Made by a program: the position numbers and the translations under genes
In this document: positions 1 through 3,509 of the stretch, piece by piece
Layout of the letters: each line of letters starts with the position of its first letter
Numbering within the stretch: the first letter of the stretch is position 1
Origin: CAVRTJ01 sp046704825
GTDB taxonomy: Bacteria > Acidobacteriota > UBA4820 > DSQY01
Assembly (NCBI GenBank): GCA_046704825.1
Contig: JBJKRE010000376.1
Coordinates: forward strand, 1 to 5,199
DNA length: 5,199 nucleotides
Direction of reading: 5' to 3'
The notes under the pieces: model-generated
What the model saw: only the letters and a program-made list of their open reading frames with translations
What the model was told of the DNA's origin: nothing
Databases searched by the model: none

Positions 1-12
1 GGGGGGAATTCA

Positions 13-36
13 CAGTGAGGCAGTGAGGCGGTGAGG
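13..36. repeat. Octamer tandem repeat, three copies
   Basis: Three adjacent 8-base units read CAGTGAGG, CAGTGAGG and CGGTGAGG, with one substitution in the third. This is a minimal tandem array with no evident coding role. Confidence 0.6.
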
Positions 37-42
37 ATGGAA

Positions 43-77
43 TTTGGGATTTTGGAATTGGGATTTGGGATTTAGGA
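43..77. repeat. TTTGGGA-like heptamer repeat
   Basis: Five imperfect units of 6-8 bases follow one another: TTTGGGA, TTTTGGAA, TTGGGA, TTTGGGA and TTTAGGA. The units resemble telomere-like G/T arrays, but the array is short and degenerate. The most likely explanation is replication slippage. Confidence 0.55.
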
Positions 78-112
78 ACGGTCGGGGACGGGCCTTCGAA
101 GCAAGGATGAAC

Positions 113-136
113 GGGGAGGATGGGAGGAAGGGAGGG
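113..136 (+). other. G-quadruplex motif
   Basis: Four G-tracts (113-116, 122-124, 130-132, 134-136) are separated by loops of 5, 5 and 1 bases (AGGAT, AGGAA, A). This meets the usual G3+N1-7 rule for an intramolecular quadruplex on the + strand. Whether it folds, and whether the folding strand is transcribed, is unknown. Confidence 0.5.
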
Positions 137-154
137 CTTAACCTTGGGATTTGC

Positions 155-214
155 GAATCGAAATCGAAATCGGGATCGAAATCGAAATCGGGATCGAAAT
201 CGGGATCGGGATCG
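155..214. repeat. Hexanucleotide array, ten RRATCG units
   Basis: Ten consecutive 6-base units share the core ATCG and differ only in the first two purines. Their order is GA, AA, AA, GG, AA, AA, GG, AA, GG, GG. The recurring AA-AA-GG order suggests duplication in 18-base blocks as well as single units. Every unit has purines at the two variable positions, so the array is a variable simple repeat rather than a perfect microsatellite. It is unlikely to encode protein. Confidence 0.85.
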
Positions 215-262
215 AAACTACGGCATTTAAACCTGAAAGGAGTGATTGTAGATCGATACCAA

Positions 263-292
263 TTCCGATGGCGATCCCGATAGCGACGACGA
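263..292. repeat. Degenerate NNNCGA hexamer array, partly inverted to the array at 155-214
   Basis: Five 6-base units end in CGA (TTC, TGG, TCC, TAG and CGA followed by CGA). The core at 272-281 (CGATCCCGAT) is the exact reverse complement of 205-214 (ATCGGGATCG). The two arrays could therefore pair through 10 bp across a 57-base loop. The shared periodicity suggests that both derive from one family of simple repeats in opposite orientation. Confidence 0.55.
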
Positions 293-332
293 CGCCGTTG
301 GCGGTCCGCGGTCCGTCGTTGTTCTTACAGCT

Positions 333-620
333 TTACTTCTTGACTTCTTCACTCGCGCCGCCAGGCGCTCCGTCCGGCGGAGCGCCGCTGTGGCGTTCTT
401 CTTTTTTTGTCTTCTCGGTTTCCTCGATGACGTACTTCTTGCCGGGTTCGAGGATGCTCTGCACGTGGAGGAAGGCGCCGCCTAGGCGGCTGCCGGAGCC
501 CTGCTTCTTGCGGTAGTAGATCCAGCCGCGGGATTCCATGGCGAGGAGAAGGCGGTCGGCGAGGAACAGGAAGAGGGCGAGGCCGGCGACGAGGGCGGTG
601 AGAAGAATGGCGGTACGCAT
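333..620 (-). CDS. Small single-pass membrane protein of unknown function
   Basis: The protein has 95 residues. An N-terminal hydrophobic segment (about residues 4-27, ILLTALVAGLALFLFLADRLLL) is followed by a compact region containing RGWIYYRKK (31-39), GGAFLHVQSILEPGKKYVIEE (47-67) and a charged, low-complexity tail rich in Lys, Glu, Gly and Pro. The expected topology is one membrane helix with a cytoplasmic basic domain. The ATG at 618-620 is chosen because AGGAGG (628-633) sits 7 bases upstream; longer forms of the frame lack such a site and have no protein-like content. The middle region looks conserved, but I cannot name a family or function. The gene stands alone, with repeat-rich DNA downstream and a long stem-loop-rich gap upstream. 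Confidence 0.8.
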   Translation of the reverse strand: MRTAILLTALVAGLALFLFLADRLLLAMESRGWIYYRKKQGSGSRLGGAFLHVQSILEPGKKYVIEETEKTKKEERHSGAPPDGAPGGASEEVKK

Positions 621-627
621 GGCCGGG

Positions 628-633
628 CCTCCT
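628..633 (-). promoter_or_regulatory. Ribosome binding site fixing the start at 620
   Basis: The minus strand reads AGGAGG, a perfect Shine-Dalgarno core, 7 bases before the ATG. It rules out the upstream in-frame start near 794. Confidence 0.8.
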
Positions 634-709
634 GGAATGGGCTGTGTGCCTGCAAGGAAAAGGTAAAGCGAAGCGAAGGTCCGGGCAAGGAAAGGTCGGA
701 TGGTTGAGG

Positions 710-736
710 CCGATGGCGGCTTCGAATGACCATCGG
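710..736. repeat. Inverted repeat, 7 bp stem
   Basis: CCGATGG (710-716) and CCATCGG (730-736) are perfect complements around a 13-base loop. Confidence 0.4.
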
Positions 737-743
737 TCGCAGC

Positions 744-758
744 GGTGCCGGTGGCACC
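744..758. repeat. Hairpin, 6 bp stem with 3-base loop
   Basis: GGTGCC (744-749) pairs with GGCACC (753-758) around GGT. It lies eight bases past the previous inverted repeat. Confidence 0.4.
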
Positions 759-789
759 CAACGATCGGCCGCGCCGGGGCAGATCGTGA

Positions 790-808
790 AGCACTCTGGG
801 GCAGTGCT
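790..808. repeat. Hairpin, 6 bp stem with 7-base loop
   Basis: AGCACT (790-795) pairs with AGTGCT (803-808) around CTGGGGC. There is no adjoining T-run, so an intrinsic terminator is not supported. Confidence 0.35.
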
Positions 809-845
809 ACGGGGACGCTTCCCGCCTGCCCCGGTCATAGCCGAT

Positions 846-862
846 CGGCGCTGCGCGCGCCG
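846..862. repeat. GC hairpin, 6 bp stem with 5-base loop
   Basis: CGGCGC (846-851) pairs with GCGCCG (857-862). It overlaps a perfect 10-base palindrome, GCCGATCGGC (840-849). A chance occurrence is possible in DNA this rich in GC. Confidence 0.3.
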
Positions 863-911
863 CGACCTCGTGCAGTAAGGACGAGTCCCCCCTCCCACAC
901 TCTAGAGAAGC

Positions 912-943
912 GCCGACGGGAGCGGACCATCCGCTTTGTCGGC
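912..943. repeat. Stem-loop 1 of a consecutive series
   Basis: The outer arms GCCGAC (912-917) and GTCGGC (938-943) and the inner arms AGCGGA (921-926) and TCCGCT (930-935) all pair perfectly, around the loop CCA. The internal GGG/TT can add two wobble pairs. There are twelve Watson-Crick pairs in 32 bases. A palindrome, CTCTAGAG (900-907), lies just before it and could mark an element end. Confidence 0.5.
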
Positions 944-952
944 CTGCGCCGT

Positions 953-985
953 CCGCATCCTCGACGTACAAAAGTACGACTGCGG
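953..985. repeat. Stem-loop 2 of a consecutive series
   Basis: The outer arms CCGCA (953-957) and TGCGG (981-985) enclose an inner stem of CGTAC (965-969) and GTACG (974-978) with loop AAAA. The unpaired stretches of 7 and 2 bases between the stems make it less regular than its neighbours. Confidence 0.4.
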
Positions 986-1034
986 TGCGGCCGGCTTACC
1001 CTTCGCGCGCCTGGCCCACTCGCGTCGGAACGCA

Positions 1035-1067
1035 ATCCTTCGGGCGATCAAAGATCGACCGAAAGAT
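1035..1067. repeat. Stem-loop 3 of a consecutive series, 13 of 15 positions paired
   Basis: The left arm at 1035-1049 and the right arm at 1053-1067 pair at 13 of 15 positions around an AAA loop. The blocks are ATC/GAT, TTCGG/CCGAA and CGATC/GATCG, separated by single symmetrical mismatches (C-A and G-A). This is the best hairpin in the window and is unlikely to be chance. Confidence 0.6.
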
Positions 1068-1076
1068 CCTGCGGGA

Positions 1077-1100
1077 GCGGGTCTTCGGAGGAAGACACGC
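1077..1100. repeat. Stem-loop 4 of a consecutive series
   Basis: GTCTTC (1081-1086) and GAAGAC (1091-1096) pair perfectly around GGAG. The stem extends through a G-A mismatch with GCG (1077-1079) and CGC (1098-1100). A further weak repeat, TCAC-TTG-GTGA, follows at 1108-1118. Confidence 0.5.
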
Positions 1101-1184
1101 GAGTCGATCACTTGGTGACATGATCACTGTGCCACCAGACGCATCTACAACTTCGGATACACGTCAAGCCAATGGAGGAGTATT

Positions 1185-1235
1185 ATGTTGACAGTCCCTA
1201 AAACGAAACAAAAAGAAGGAGGTAACCCGATATGA
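1185..1235 (+). CDS. Putative 16-residue leader or upstream peptide
   Basis: The predicted peptide is MLTVPKTKQKEGGNPI. GGAGGAG (1174-1180) precedes the ATG with proper spacing. The stop codon (TGA, 1233-1235) overlaps the next ATG (1232-1234) as ATGA, the classic arrangement for translational coupling. The peptide has no amino-acid run typical of attenuation leaders and no membrane segment. It could be a coupling or leader peptide, or chance; the combination of a good ribosome binding site and an exact ATGA overlap is the main support. No function can be assigned. Confidence 0.35.
   Translation: MLTVPKTKQKEGGNPI
1217..1223 (+). promoter_or_regulatory. Strong ribosome binding site serving the ATG at 1232, not the main gene
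   Basis: AGGAGGT is complementary to the 16S rRNA 3' end and is spaced 8 bases from the ATG at 1232. The larger exported-protein gene has only a weak site (AAGG, 1242-1245) before a TTG at 1254, and none before its ATG at 1296. This site may therefore drive translation of the whole cluster by coupling. Confidence 0.55.
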
Positions 1236-1375
1236 GAGTCGAAGGCTGCCAGATTGAAAGGACAAAACGGGATTACATTTTGCGATTTGGGCGTAATGAG
1301 GCTGTTTCTTCTTTCCAGTTGCCTGAGCTGCTCTCTCTTCTTTTGCCTCATAGCCTTTGGAGAAGGCGCACCTGA
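1232..1375 (+). CDS. Putative 47-residue small protein, coupled to the upstream ORF
   Basis: AGGAGGT (1217-1223) lies 8 bases before the ATG, the strongest ribosome binding site in this part of the window. The product begins MRVEGCQIERTKRDYILRFG and continues with an amphipathic Leu-rich segment (SFQLPELLSLLL, about 27-38) before a basic end (WRRRT). The frame overlaps the exported-protein gene (start 1296) by 80 bases in a different frame, so both can hardly be under full coding constraint there. It could be a real small protein, the 5' remnant of a gene disrupted by recombination, or an upstream ORF that controls the exported protein. I do not recognise a family. Confidence 0.4.
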   Translation: MRVEGCQIERTKRDYILRFGRNEAVSSFQLPELLSLLLPHSLWRRRT

Positions 1376-1826
1376 TCCATCCCCGCCTTCCCTATCCATT
1401 CCCCAAGGGCTCTACGTGAGTCGGAGGGGATGGGAAAAGCCTCCGAAGGCGACGGGCCTGGTCGGTTATGAATGGACAGCGTCGGCGGGTGTAATCCATC
1501 TGTCCCGGGATGGCAATTTTGAAATGATCGCATGCCTTCTCAGAAGGGACAGGAAGGAGACCTTCATCAGCGGAGGCGACGGTCAGGCCATCTGGCTCGG
1601 CAGGGTGGAGGAACGCGGCGGCAGACTGGTCGCTCGGTACCGACTGGTCATGGACATCTCTGGTGTCCTAAGGGGGAAGCCGGAGAAAGAGGCAAAGCTC
1701 TTTATCGGCAAGGATTTCATTGTCTTCAAGGGCGACATCTATGACCTGGCTCGCGAGCTCTCCCTTGAAGACTTTGAAAGTTATATAAGCGAATGCAAAG
1801 CCGAAGAGAAGCGCGAAAGGAAGTAG
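1296..1826 (+). CDS. Predicted exported protein of unknown function
   Basis: From the ATG at 1296 the protein has 176 residues. Residues 1-22 form a Cys-rich hydrophobic signal peptide (MRLFLLSSCLSCSLFFCLIA and on), with likely cleavage around residues 22-25 before a Pro/Ser linker (26-36). The mature part alternates strand-like stretches: GLYVSRRG, GVIHLSRDGNFEMIACLL, WLGRVEERGGRLVARYRLVMD and LFIGKDFIVFKGDIYDL. It ends in an acidic/basic helix (153-176). The pattern suggests a small beta-barrel or lipocalin-like exported protein, but no family motif is recognised. The start is uncertain: an in-frame TTG at 1254 would add 14 residues before the signal peptide, which is less natural. The gene overlaps a 47-codon frame at its 5' end and looks less GC-rich than genes further right. 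Confidence 0.7.
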   Translation: MRLFLLSSCLSCSLFFCLIAFGEGAPDPSPPSLSIPQGLYVSRRGWEKPPKATGLVGYEWTASAGVIHLSRDGNFEMIACLLRRDRKETFISGGDGQAIWLGRVEERGGRLVARYRLVMDISGVLRGKPEKEAKLFIGKDFIVFKGDIYDLARELSLEDFESYISECKAEEKRERK

Positions 1827-1864
1827 TTAAGTGTATCTCGTGGCCATCCAGGCCCGCGCACGCG

Positions 1865-1877
1865 CTGGACAGTCCAG
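1865..1877. promoter_or_regulatory. Short inverted repeat upstream of the membrane protein
   Basis: CTGGAC (1865-1870) and GTCCAG (1872-1877) are perfect complements around a single A. It lies about 20 bases before the next ATG, just ahead of its ribosome binding site. It may be an operator or a small hairpin that hinders initiation; no regulator is evident. Confidence 0.3.
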
Positions 1878-1898
1878 ATATAAGGAGCCGCCTACACC

Positions 1899-2219
1899 AT
1901 GAACAACGCTCTCTTTACTCCGCTGACTTTTGCATTTTGCCTGATGGGCTATTTCGTGATCACGTTGTGGAAGACGGGTCCGTTCAAGTGGAAATATCGG
2001 ATCAACTCAATAAACAGGGTGTTGGGCGGGTCGATATTCTTGATGGGCGTCATGGAGATTGCCTTGAGCGCGGGCCATGTTCACCGCTTTCCCGAATGGG
2101 CTGACGATATCATTCTGGTCAGCGCCGGCTTGGGCATGGCGGCGGGGGCGATCATGGTGAAGTCTACATTCGATCGTCGCCAGAAGAAACTCGACGAGAT
2201 CTTCAGGCGGCAGGGATGA
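1899..2219 (+). CDS. Small three-helix membrane protein of unknown function
   Basis: The protein has 106 residues. Hydrophobic segments lie at about 6-24 (FTPLTFAFCLMGYFVITLW), 41-58 (VLGGSIFLMGVMEIAL) and 71-87 (IILVSAGLGMAAGAIMV). They are joined by a basic loop (KTGPFKWKYRINSINR) and a short acidic loop with His residues (GHVHRFPEWADD). The tail is charged (STFDRRQKKLDEIFRRQG) and probably cytoplasmic. AAGGAG (1882-1887) precedes the ATG by 11 bases, slightly long but workable. The next gene begins 34 bases after the stop and has its own ribosome binding site, so the two could share a transcript. No conserved family is recognised. Confidence 0.8.
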   Translation: MNNALFTPLTFAFCLMGYFVITLWKTGPFKWKYRINSINRVLGGSIFLMGVMEIALSAGHVHRFPEWADDIILVSAGLGMAAGAIMVKSTFDRRQKKLDEIFRRQG

Positions 2220-2252
2220 GGTGAGTTCTTCTTAGAGAAGGGGGGGTGGACG

Positions 2253-2567
2253 ATGATCAGCCGGATTTGGCACGGGTGGACGGTGCCGGAAAATGCGGAC
2301 ACGTACGAGAGGATGCTCAAAGGGGAAATCTTCGTGGGTATCGAGAATCGGCGCATCGCCGGGTTCCGGAGCATCCAGCTCTTGCGGCGTGAGGTGGGGG
2401 ACGAGGTGGAGTTCGTGACCATCATGCGCTTCGACAACCTGGACGCGGTGCGGGAGTTCGCGGGCGAGGACTACGAGGCCTGCGTGGTGCCGGACATGGC
2501 TCGGGCGGTCCTGAAACGCTTCGACCAGCGCTCACAGCACTACGAACTGCTCGTCGAGAGGCCGTGA
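2253..2567 (+). CDS. Antibiotic biosynthesis monooxygenase (ABM) fold protein
   Basis: The protein has 104 residues, the normal size for a single ABM domain, a ferredoxin-like fold that dimerises into an alpha/beta barrel. Recognisable features are MISRIWHGWTVPENADTYER (strand 1 and helix 1), IAGFRSIQLLRRE (strand 2), EVEFVTIMRFDNLDAVREFAG (strand 3, then the usual F-x-[DS]-L-[DE]-AV-x-x-FAG turn and helix) and a C-terminal strand HYELLV. Family members include cofactor-free monooxygenases, the quinol monooxygenase YgiN and many stress proteins, so the substrate cannot be inferred. A G-rich ribosome binding site (2240-2248) lies just before the ATG. The stop is 27 bases from the end of the convergent HxlR-type gene. 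A link to quinone metabolism is suggested only by the neighbouring quinone reductase. Confidence 0.85.
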   Translation: MISRIWHGWTVPENADTYERMLKGEIFVGIENRRIAGFRSIQLLRREVGDEVEFVTIMRFDNLDAVREFAGEDYEACVVPDMARAVLKRFDQRSQHYELLVERP

Positions 2568-2569
2568 AA

Positions 2570-2599
2570 CCTGTCCCGGGCTTTTGTCACGGGGTCAGG
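2570..2599. terminator. Possible terminator-like stem between convergent genes
   Basis: CCTG-T-CCCG (2570-2578) can pair with CGGG-G-T-CAGG (2590-2599), with one G-T wobble and one bulge, around an 11-base loop that contains TTTT. It lies where the two convergent genes meet and overlaps the stop codon of the minus-strand gene. Without a T-run after the stem it is at best a weak bidirectional terminator. Confidence 0.3.
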
Positions 2600-2933
2600 C
2601 GCGCTTGAGGATGACGGTCTTTTTGTACTTGGTGCCCCAGTCGACCATGGCGCGGATGAGGGGCCTCAGGTCTTCGCCCATCTCGGTGAGGGCGTAGGTA
2701 TAGCGGACGGGGTGGGTCTGGTAGGCCGTCCTGCTGACGATGCCCTCGTTTTCCAGGCGCTTGAGGCGATCGGTCAGGATGTTGGTGGGGATGTTTTCGG
2801 GGCTGGCGAGGAAATCGCCGAACCTGCTGGCCCCGAGGAACATGTCCCTCACCACGACCATGGTCCACTTGTCGCCCAGGATATCGAGGGTGCAGGCTAC
2901 GGGACACGTCGAACGTCTCTTCTTCACGCCCAT
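2595..2933 (-). CDS. HxlR-family winged-helix transcriptional regulator
   Basis: The protein has 112 residues, typical of this MarR-like DNA-binding family. The hallmark CPVACTLDILGDKWT (10-24) is followed by MVVVRDMFLGASRFGDF, the recognition region NIPTNILTDRLKRLENEGIV (47-66) and the wing YQTHPVRYTYALTEMGEDL (71-89). Cys10 matches the N-terminal cysteine that senses electrophiles or oxidants in YodB and relatives; Cys14 is a second nearby thiol. It probably binds DNA as a dimer. It is transcribed away from the cupin/quinone reductase pair, and an inverted repeat in the shared promoter region is a natural operator. No Shine-Dalgarno site is seen, and a -10-like TTATAC ends 7 bases before the ATG, so the mRNA may be leaderless. 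The trigger is unknown. Confidence 0.93.
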   Translation of the reverse strand: MGVKKRRSTCPVACTLDILGDKWTMVVVRDMFLGASRFGDFLASPENIPTNILTDRLKRLENEGIVSRTAYQTHPVRYTYALTEMGEDLRPLIRAMVDWGTKYKKTVILKRA

Positions 2934-2940
2934 GCAAAGA

Positions 2941-2946
2941 GTATAA
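2941..2946 (-). promoter_or_regulatory. Candidate -10 element of the HxlR-type gene
   Basis: The minus strand reads TTATAC, followed by 7 bases and then the ATG. A transcript would start at or within a base or two of the start codon. The -35 region is weak (TTTTAA at 17 bp spacing). The degenerate operator copy at 2954-2970 falls between the two elements, which would allow autorepression. Confidence 0.4.
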
Positions 2947-2953
2947 CGCAGTC

Positions 2954-2970
2954 ACTTGCAAATTAAAAGG
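2954..2970. promoter_or_regulatory. Degenerate second operator copy
   Basis: ACTTG (2954-2958) repeats the inner half of the main operator. The matching right half at 2966-2970 is AAAGG, which agrees with CAAGT at three of five positions. Its centre is about 38 bp from the main operator. It is inferred to be a weaker site for the same regulator. Confidence 0.4.
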
Positions 2971-2988
2971 TACCGTGCTAGGTTGATT

Positions 2989-3011
2989 GTGACTTGTAAA
3001 ATGCAAGTCAC
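2989..3011. promoter_or_regulatory. Operator-like inverted repeat in the divergent promoter region
   Basis: GTGACTTG (2989-2996) and CAAGTCAC (3004-3011) are perfect 8-bp complements around TAAAATG. The ACTTG-N7-CAAGT core looks like the dyad sites bound by HxlR-family dimers. A -10-like TAAAAT lies inside it (2997-3002). It ends 6 bases before the cupin gene's ribosome binding site (AAGGAG, 3018-3023), so binding would block expression of the cupin and quinone reductase genes. Confidence 0.7.
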
Positions 3012-3031
3012 GATCAGAAGGAGAGGTCACG

Positions 3032-3421
3032 ATGAGCGAAACGAAGAACTACACGACCACGGAACTCGGGCCCATGGAGGCCATCACGCGCGTCATGCTC
3101 AAGGACGCCCTCGGGCTCACAGGCGCCGAGATTTCGGCCAACCGGCTCCCGGCCGGGAAAGAGATCCCCTTCGCCCACTCCCACAAACGGAACGAGGAGA
3201 TCTACCTCTTCACGGCGGGCAAGGGTTCGTTCTGGCTCGACGGCACCGTCCTTCCCGTCAAGGAAGGCAGCGCCGTGAGGGTTTCCCCCTCCGCCCTCCG
3301 GTGCATCAAGGCGGACGAGGCCGAGCCCCTGTCCTACTTCTGCGTCCAGGTGGACCAGGGCTCCCTGGTCCAGGCGACGCACGACGACGGCGTCCGTTCG
3401 GACGTGAAGCCCGCCTGGTAA
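3032..3421 (+). CDS. Cupin-domain protein
   Basis: The protein has 129 residues and is a single small beta-barrel cupin. Motif 1 is visible as AGKEIPFAHSHKRNEEIYLF (41-60), with metal-ligand candidates His49, His51 and Glu55 or Glu56, followed by GKGSFWLDG. Motif 2 is PVKEGSAVRVSPSALRCIKA (75-94), where the usual metal-binding histidine is replaced around Leu89-Arg90-Cys91. The C-terminus is SYFCVQVDQGSL, then a short acidic tail. AAGGAG (3018-3023) lies 8 bases before the ATG. It is the first gene of the unit diverging from the HxlR-type regulator and precedes the quinone reductase, so a role in handling the same small molecule is inferred. The three remaining ligands might still hold a metal; the substrate is unknown. 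Confidence 0.88.
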   Translation: MSETKNYTTTELGPMEAITRVMLKDALGLTGAEISANRLPAGKEIPFAHSHKRNEEIYLFTAGKGSFWLDGTVLPVKEGSAVRVSPSALRCIKADEAEPLSYFCVQVDQGSLVQATHDDGVRSDVKPAW

Positions 3422-3466
3422 ACTGGAACGGCGCAGCGGGTCGGTCCCGCCGGGAGCGGGGCCGGA

Positions 3467-3491
3467 CCGCGGGGGGATTCTCCCCCTGCGG
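3467..3491 (+). other. Strong intergenic stem-loop between cupin and quinone reductase
   Basis: CCGCGGGGGGA (3467-3477) pairs with TCCCCCTGCGG (3481-3491) in an uninterrupted 11-bp stem (one G-T wobble) with a TTC loop. It ends 6 bases before the ribosome binding site (GGAGG, 3498-3502) of the next gene. There is no T-run, so termination is not the obvious role. It may be an mRNA stabiliser or processing site that sets unequal expression of the two genes. Confidence 0.6.
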
Positions 3492-3509
3492 GACGATGGA
3501 GGATCGGCC

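Larger units (their letters stand above)
1..332. other. Gene-free, purine-rich low-complexity region
   Basis: No reading frame here looks like a real protein; the open frames encode only repeat-derived strings such as alternating Lys-Ser or Ile-Glu runs. The + strand is strongly purine-biased up to about position 215. The stretch contains an octamer repeat, a TTTGGGA-like heptamer repeat, a G-quadruplex motif and two hexanucleotide arrays, listed separately. It lies downstream of the minus-strand gene that ends at 333, so some of it may be that gene's 3' untranslated region. No T-run terminator was seen. Confidence 0.6.
621..1184. other. Long intergenic region rich in stem-loops
   Basis: Several overlapping frames are open on both strands, as expected for GC-rich non-coding DNA, but none has a good ribosome binding site or a protein-like composition. 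The stretch carries many inverted repeats, listed separately: simple stems at 710-736, 744-758, 790-808 and 846-862, then larger structures at 912-1100. It could be a dispersed palindromic repeat element, a structured RNA, or the 5' leader of the minus-strand gene. Confidence 0.5.

Noticed and set aside
1..11. GGGGGG followed by GAATTC at the window start, possible cloning linker
   Set aside because: A single restriction site after a G-run is weak evidence, and the sequence continues smoothly into genomic-type repeats.
155..214. Hexanucleotide array as a CRISPR array
   Set aside because: Units are 6 bases, directly adjacent and without spacers. This is a simple tandem repeat.
482..898. Long minus-strand frame of 138 codons overlapping the small membrane protein
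   Set aside because: It overlaps the better-supported 333-620 gene in another frame, is rich in Arg, Pro and Ser, and has no ribosome binding site. It is a GC-rich shadow frame.
644..1123. 159-codon plus-strand frame across the stem-loop region
   Set aside because: Arg-rich composition, no protein-like pattern and several competing open frames on both strands point to non-coding DNA.
1115..1127. GTGA-CATGA-TCAC, resembling a CRP/FNR half-site pair
   Set aside because: The spacing is 5 rather than the 6 bases of CRP sites, and the outer T/A positions are not met. It is better seen as part of the inverted-repeat tract.
1188..1193. Perfect TTGACA -35 box
   Set aside because: No -10-like hexamer lies 16-18 bases downstream, and it falls inside the 16-codon ORF. 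Chance is likely.
2587..3030. 147-codon minus-strand frame over the HxlR-type gene
   Set aside because: It is an out-of-frame shadow rich in His, Arg and Pro. The 112-residue frame matches the HxlR family from end to end.
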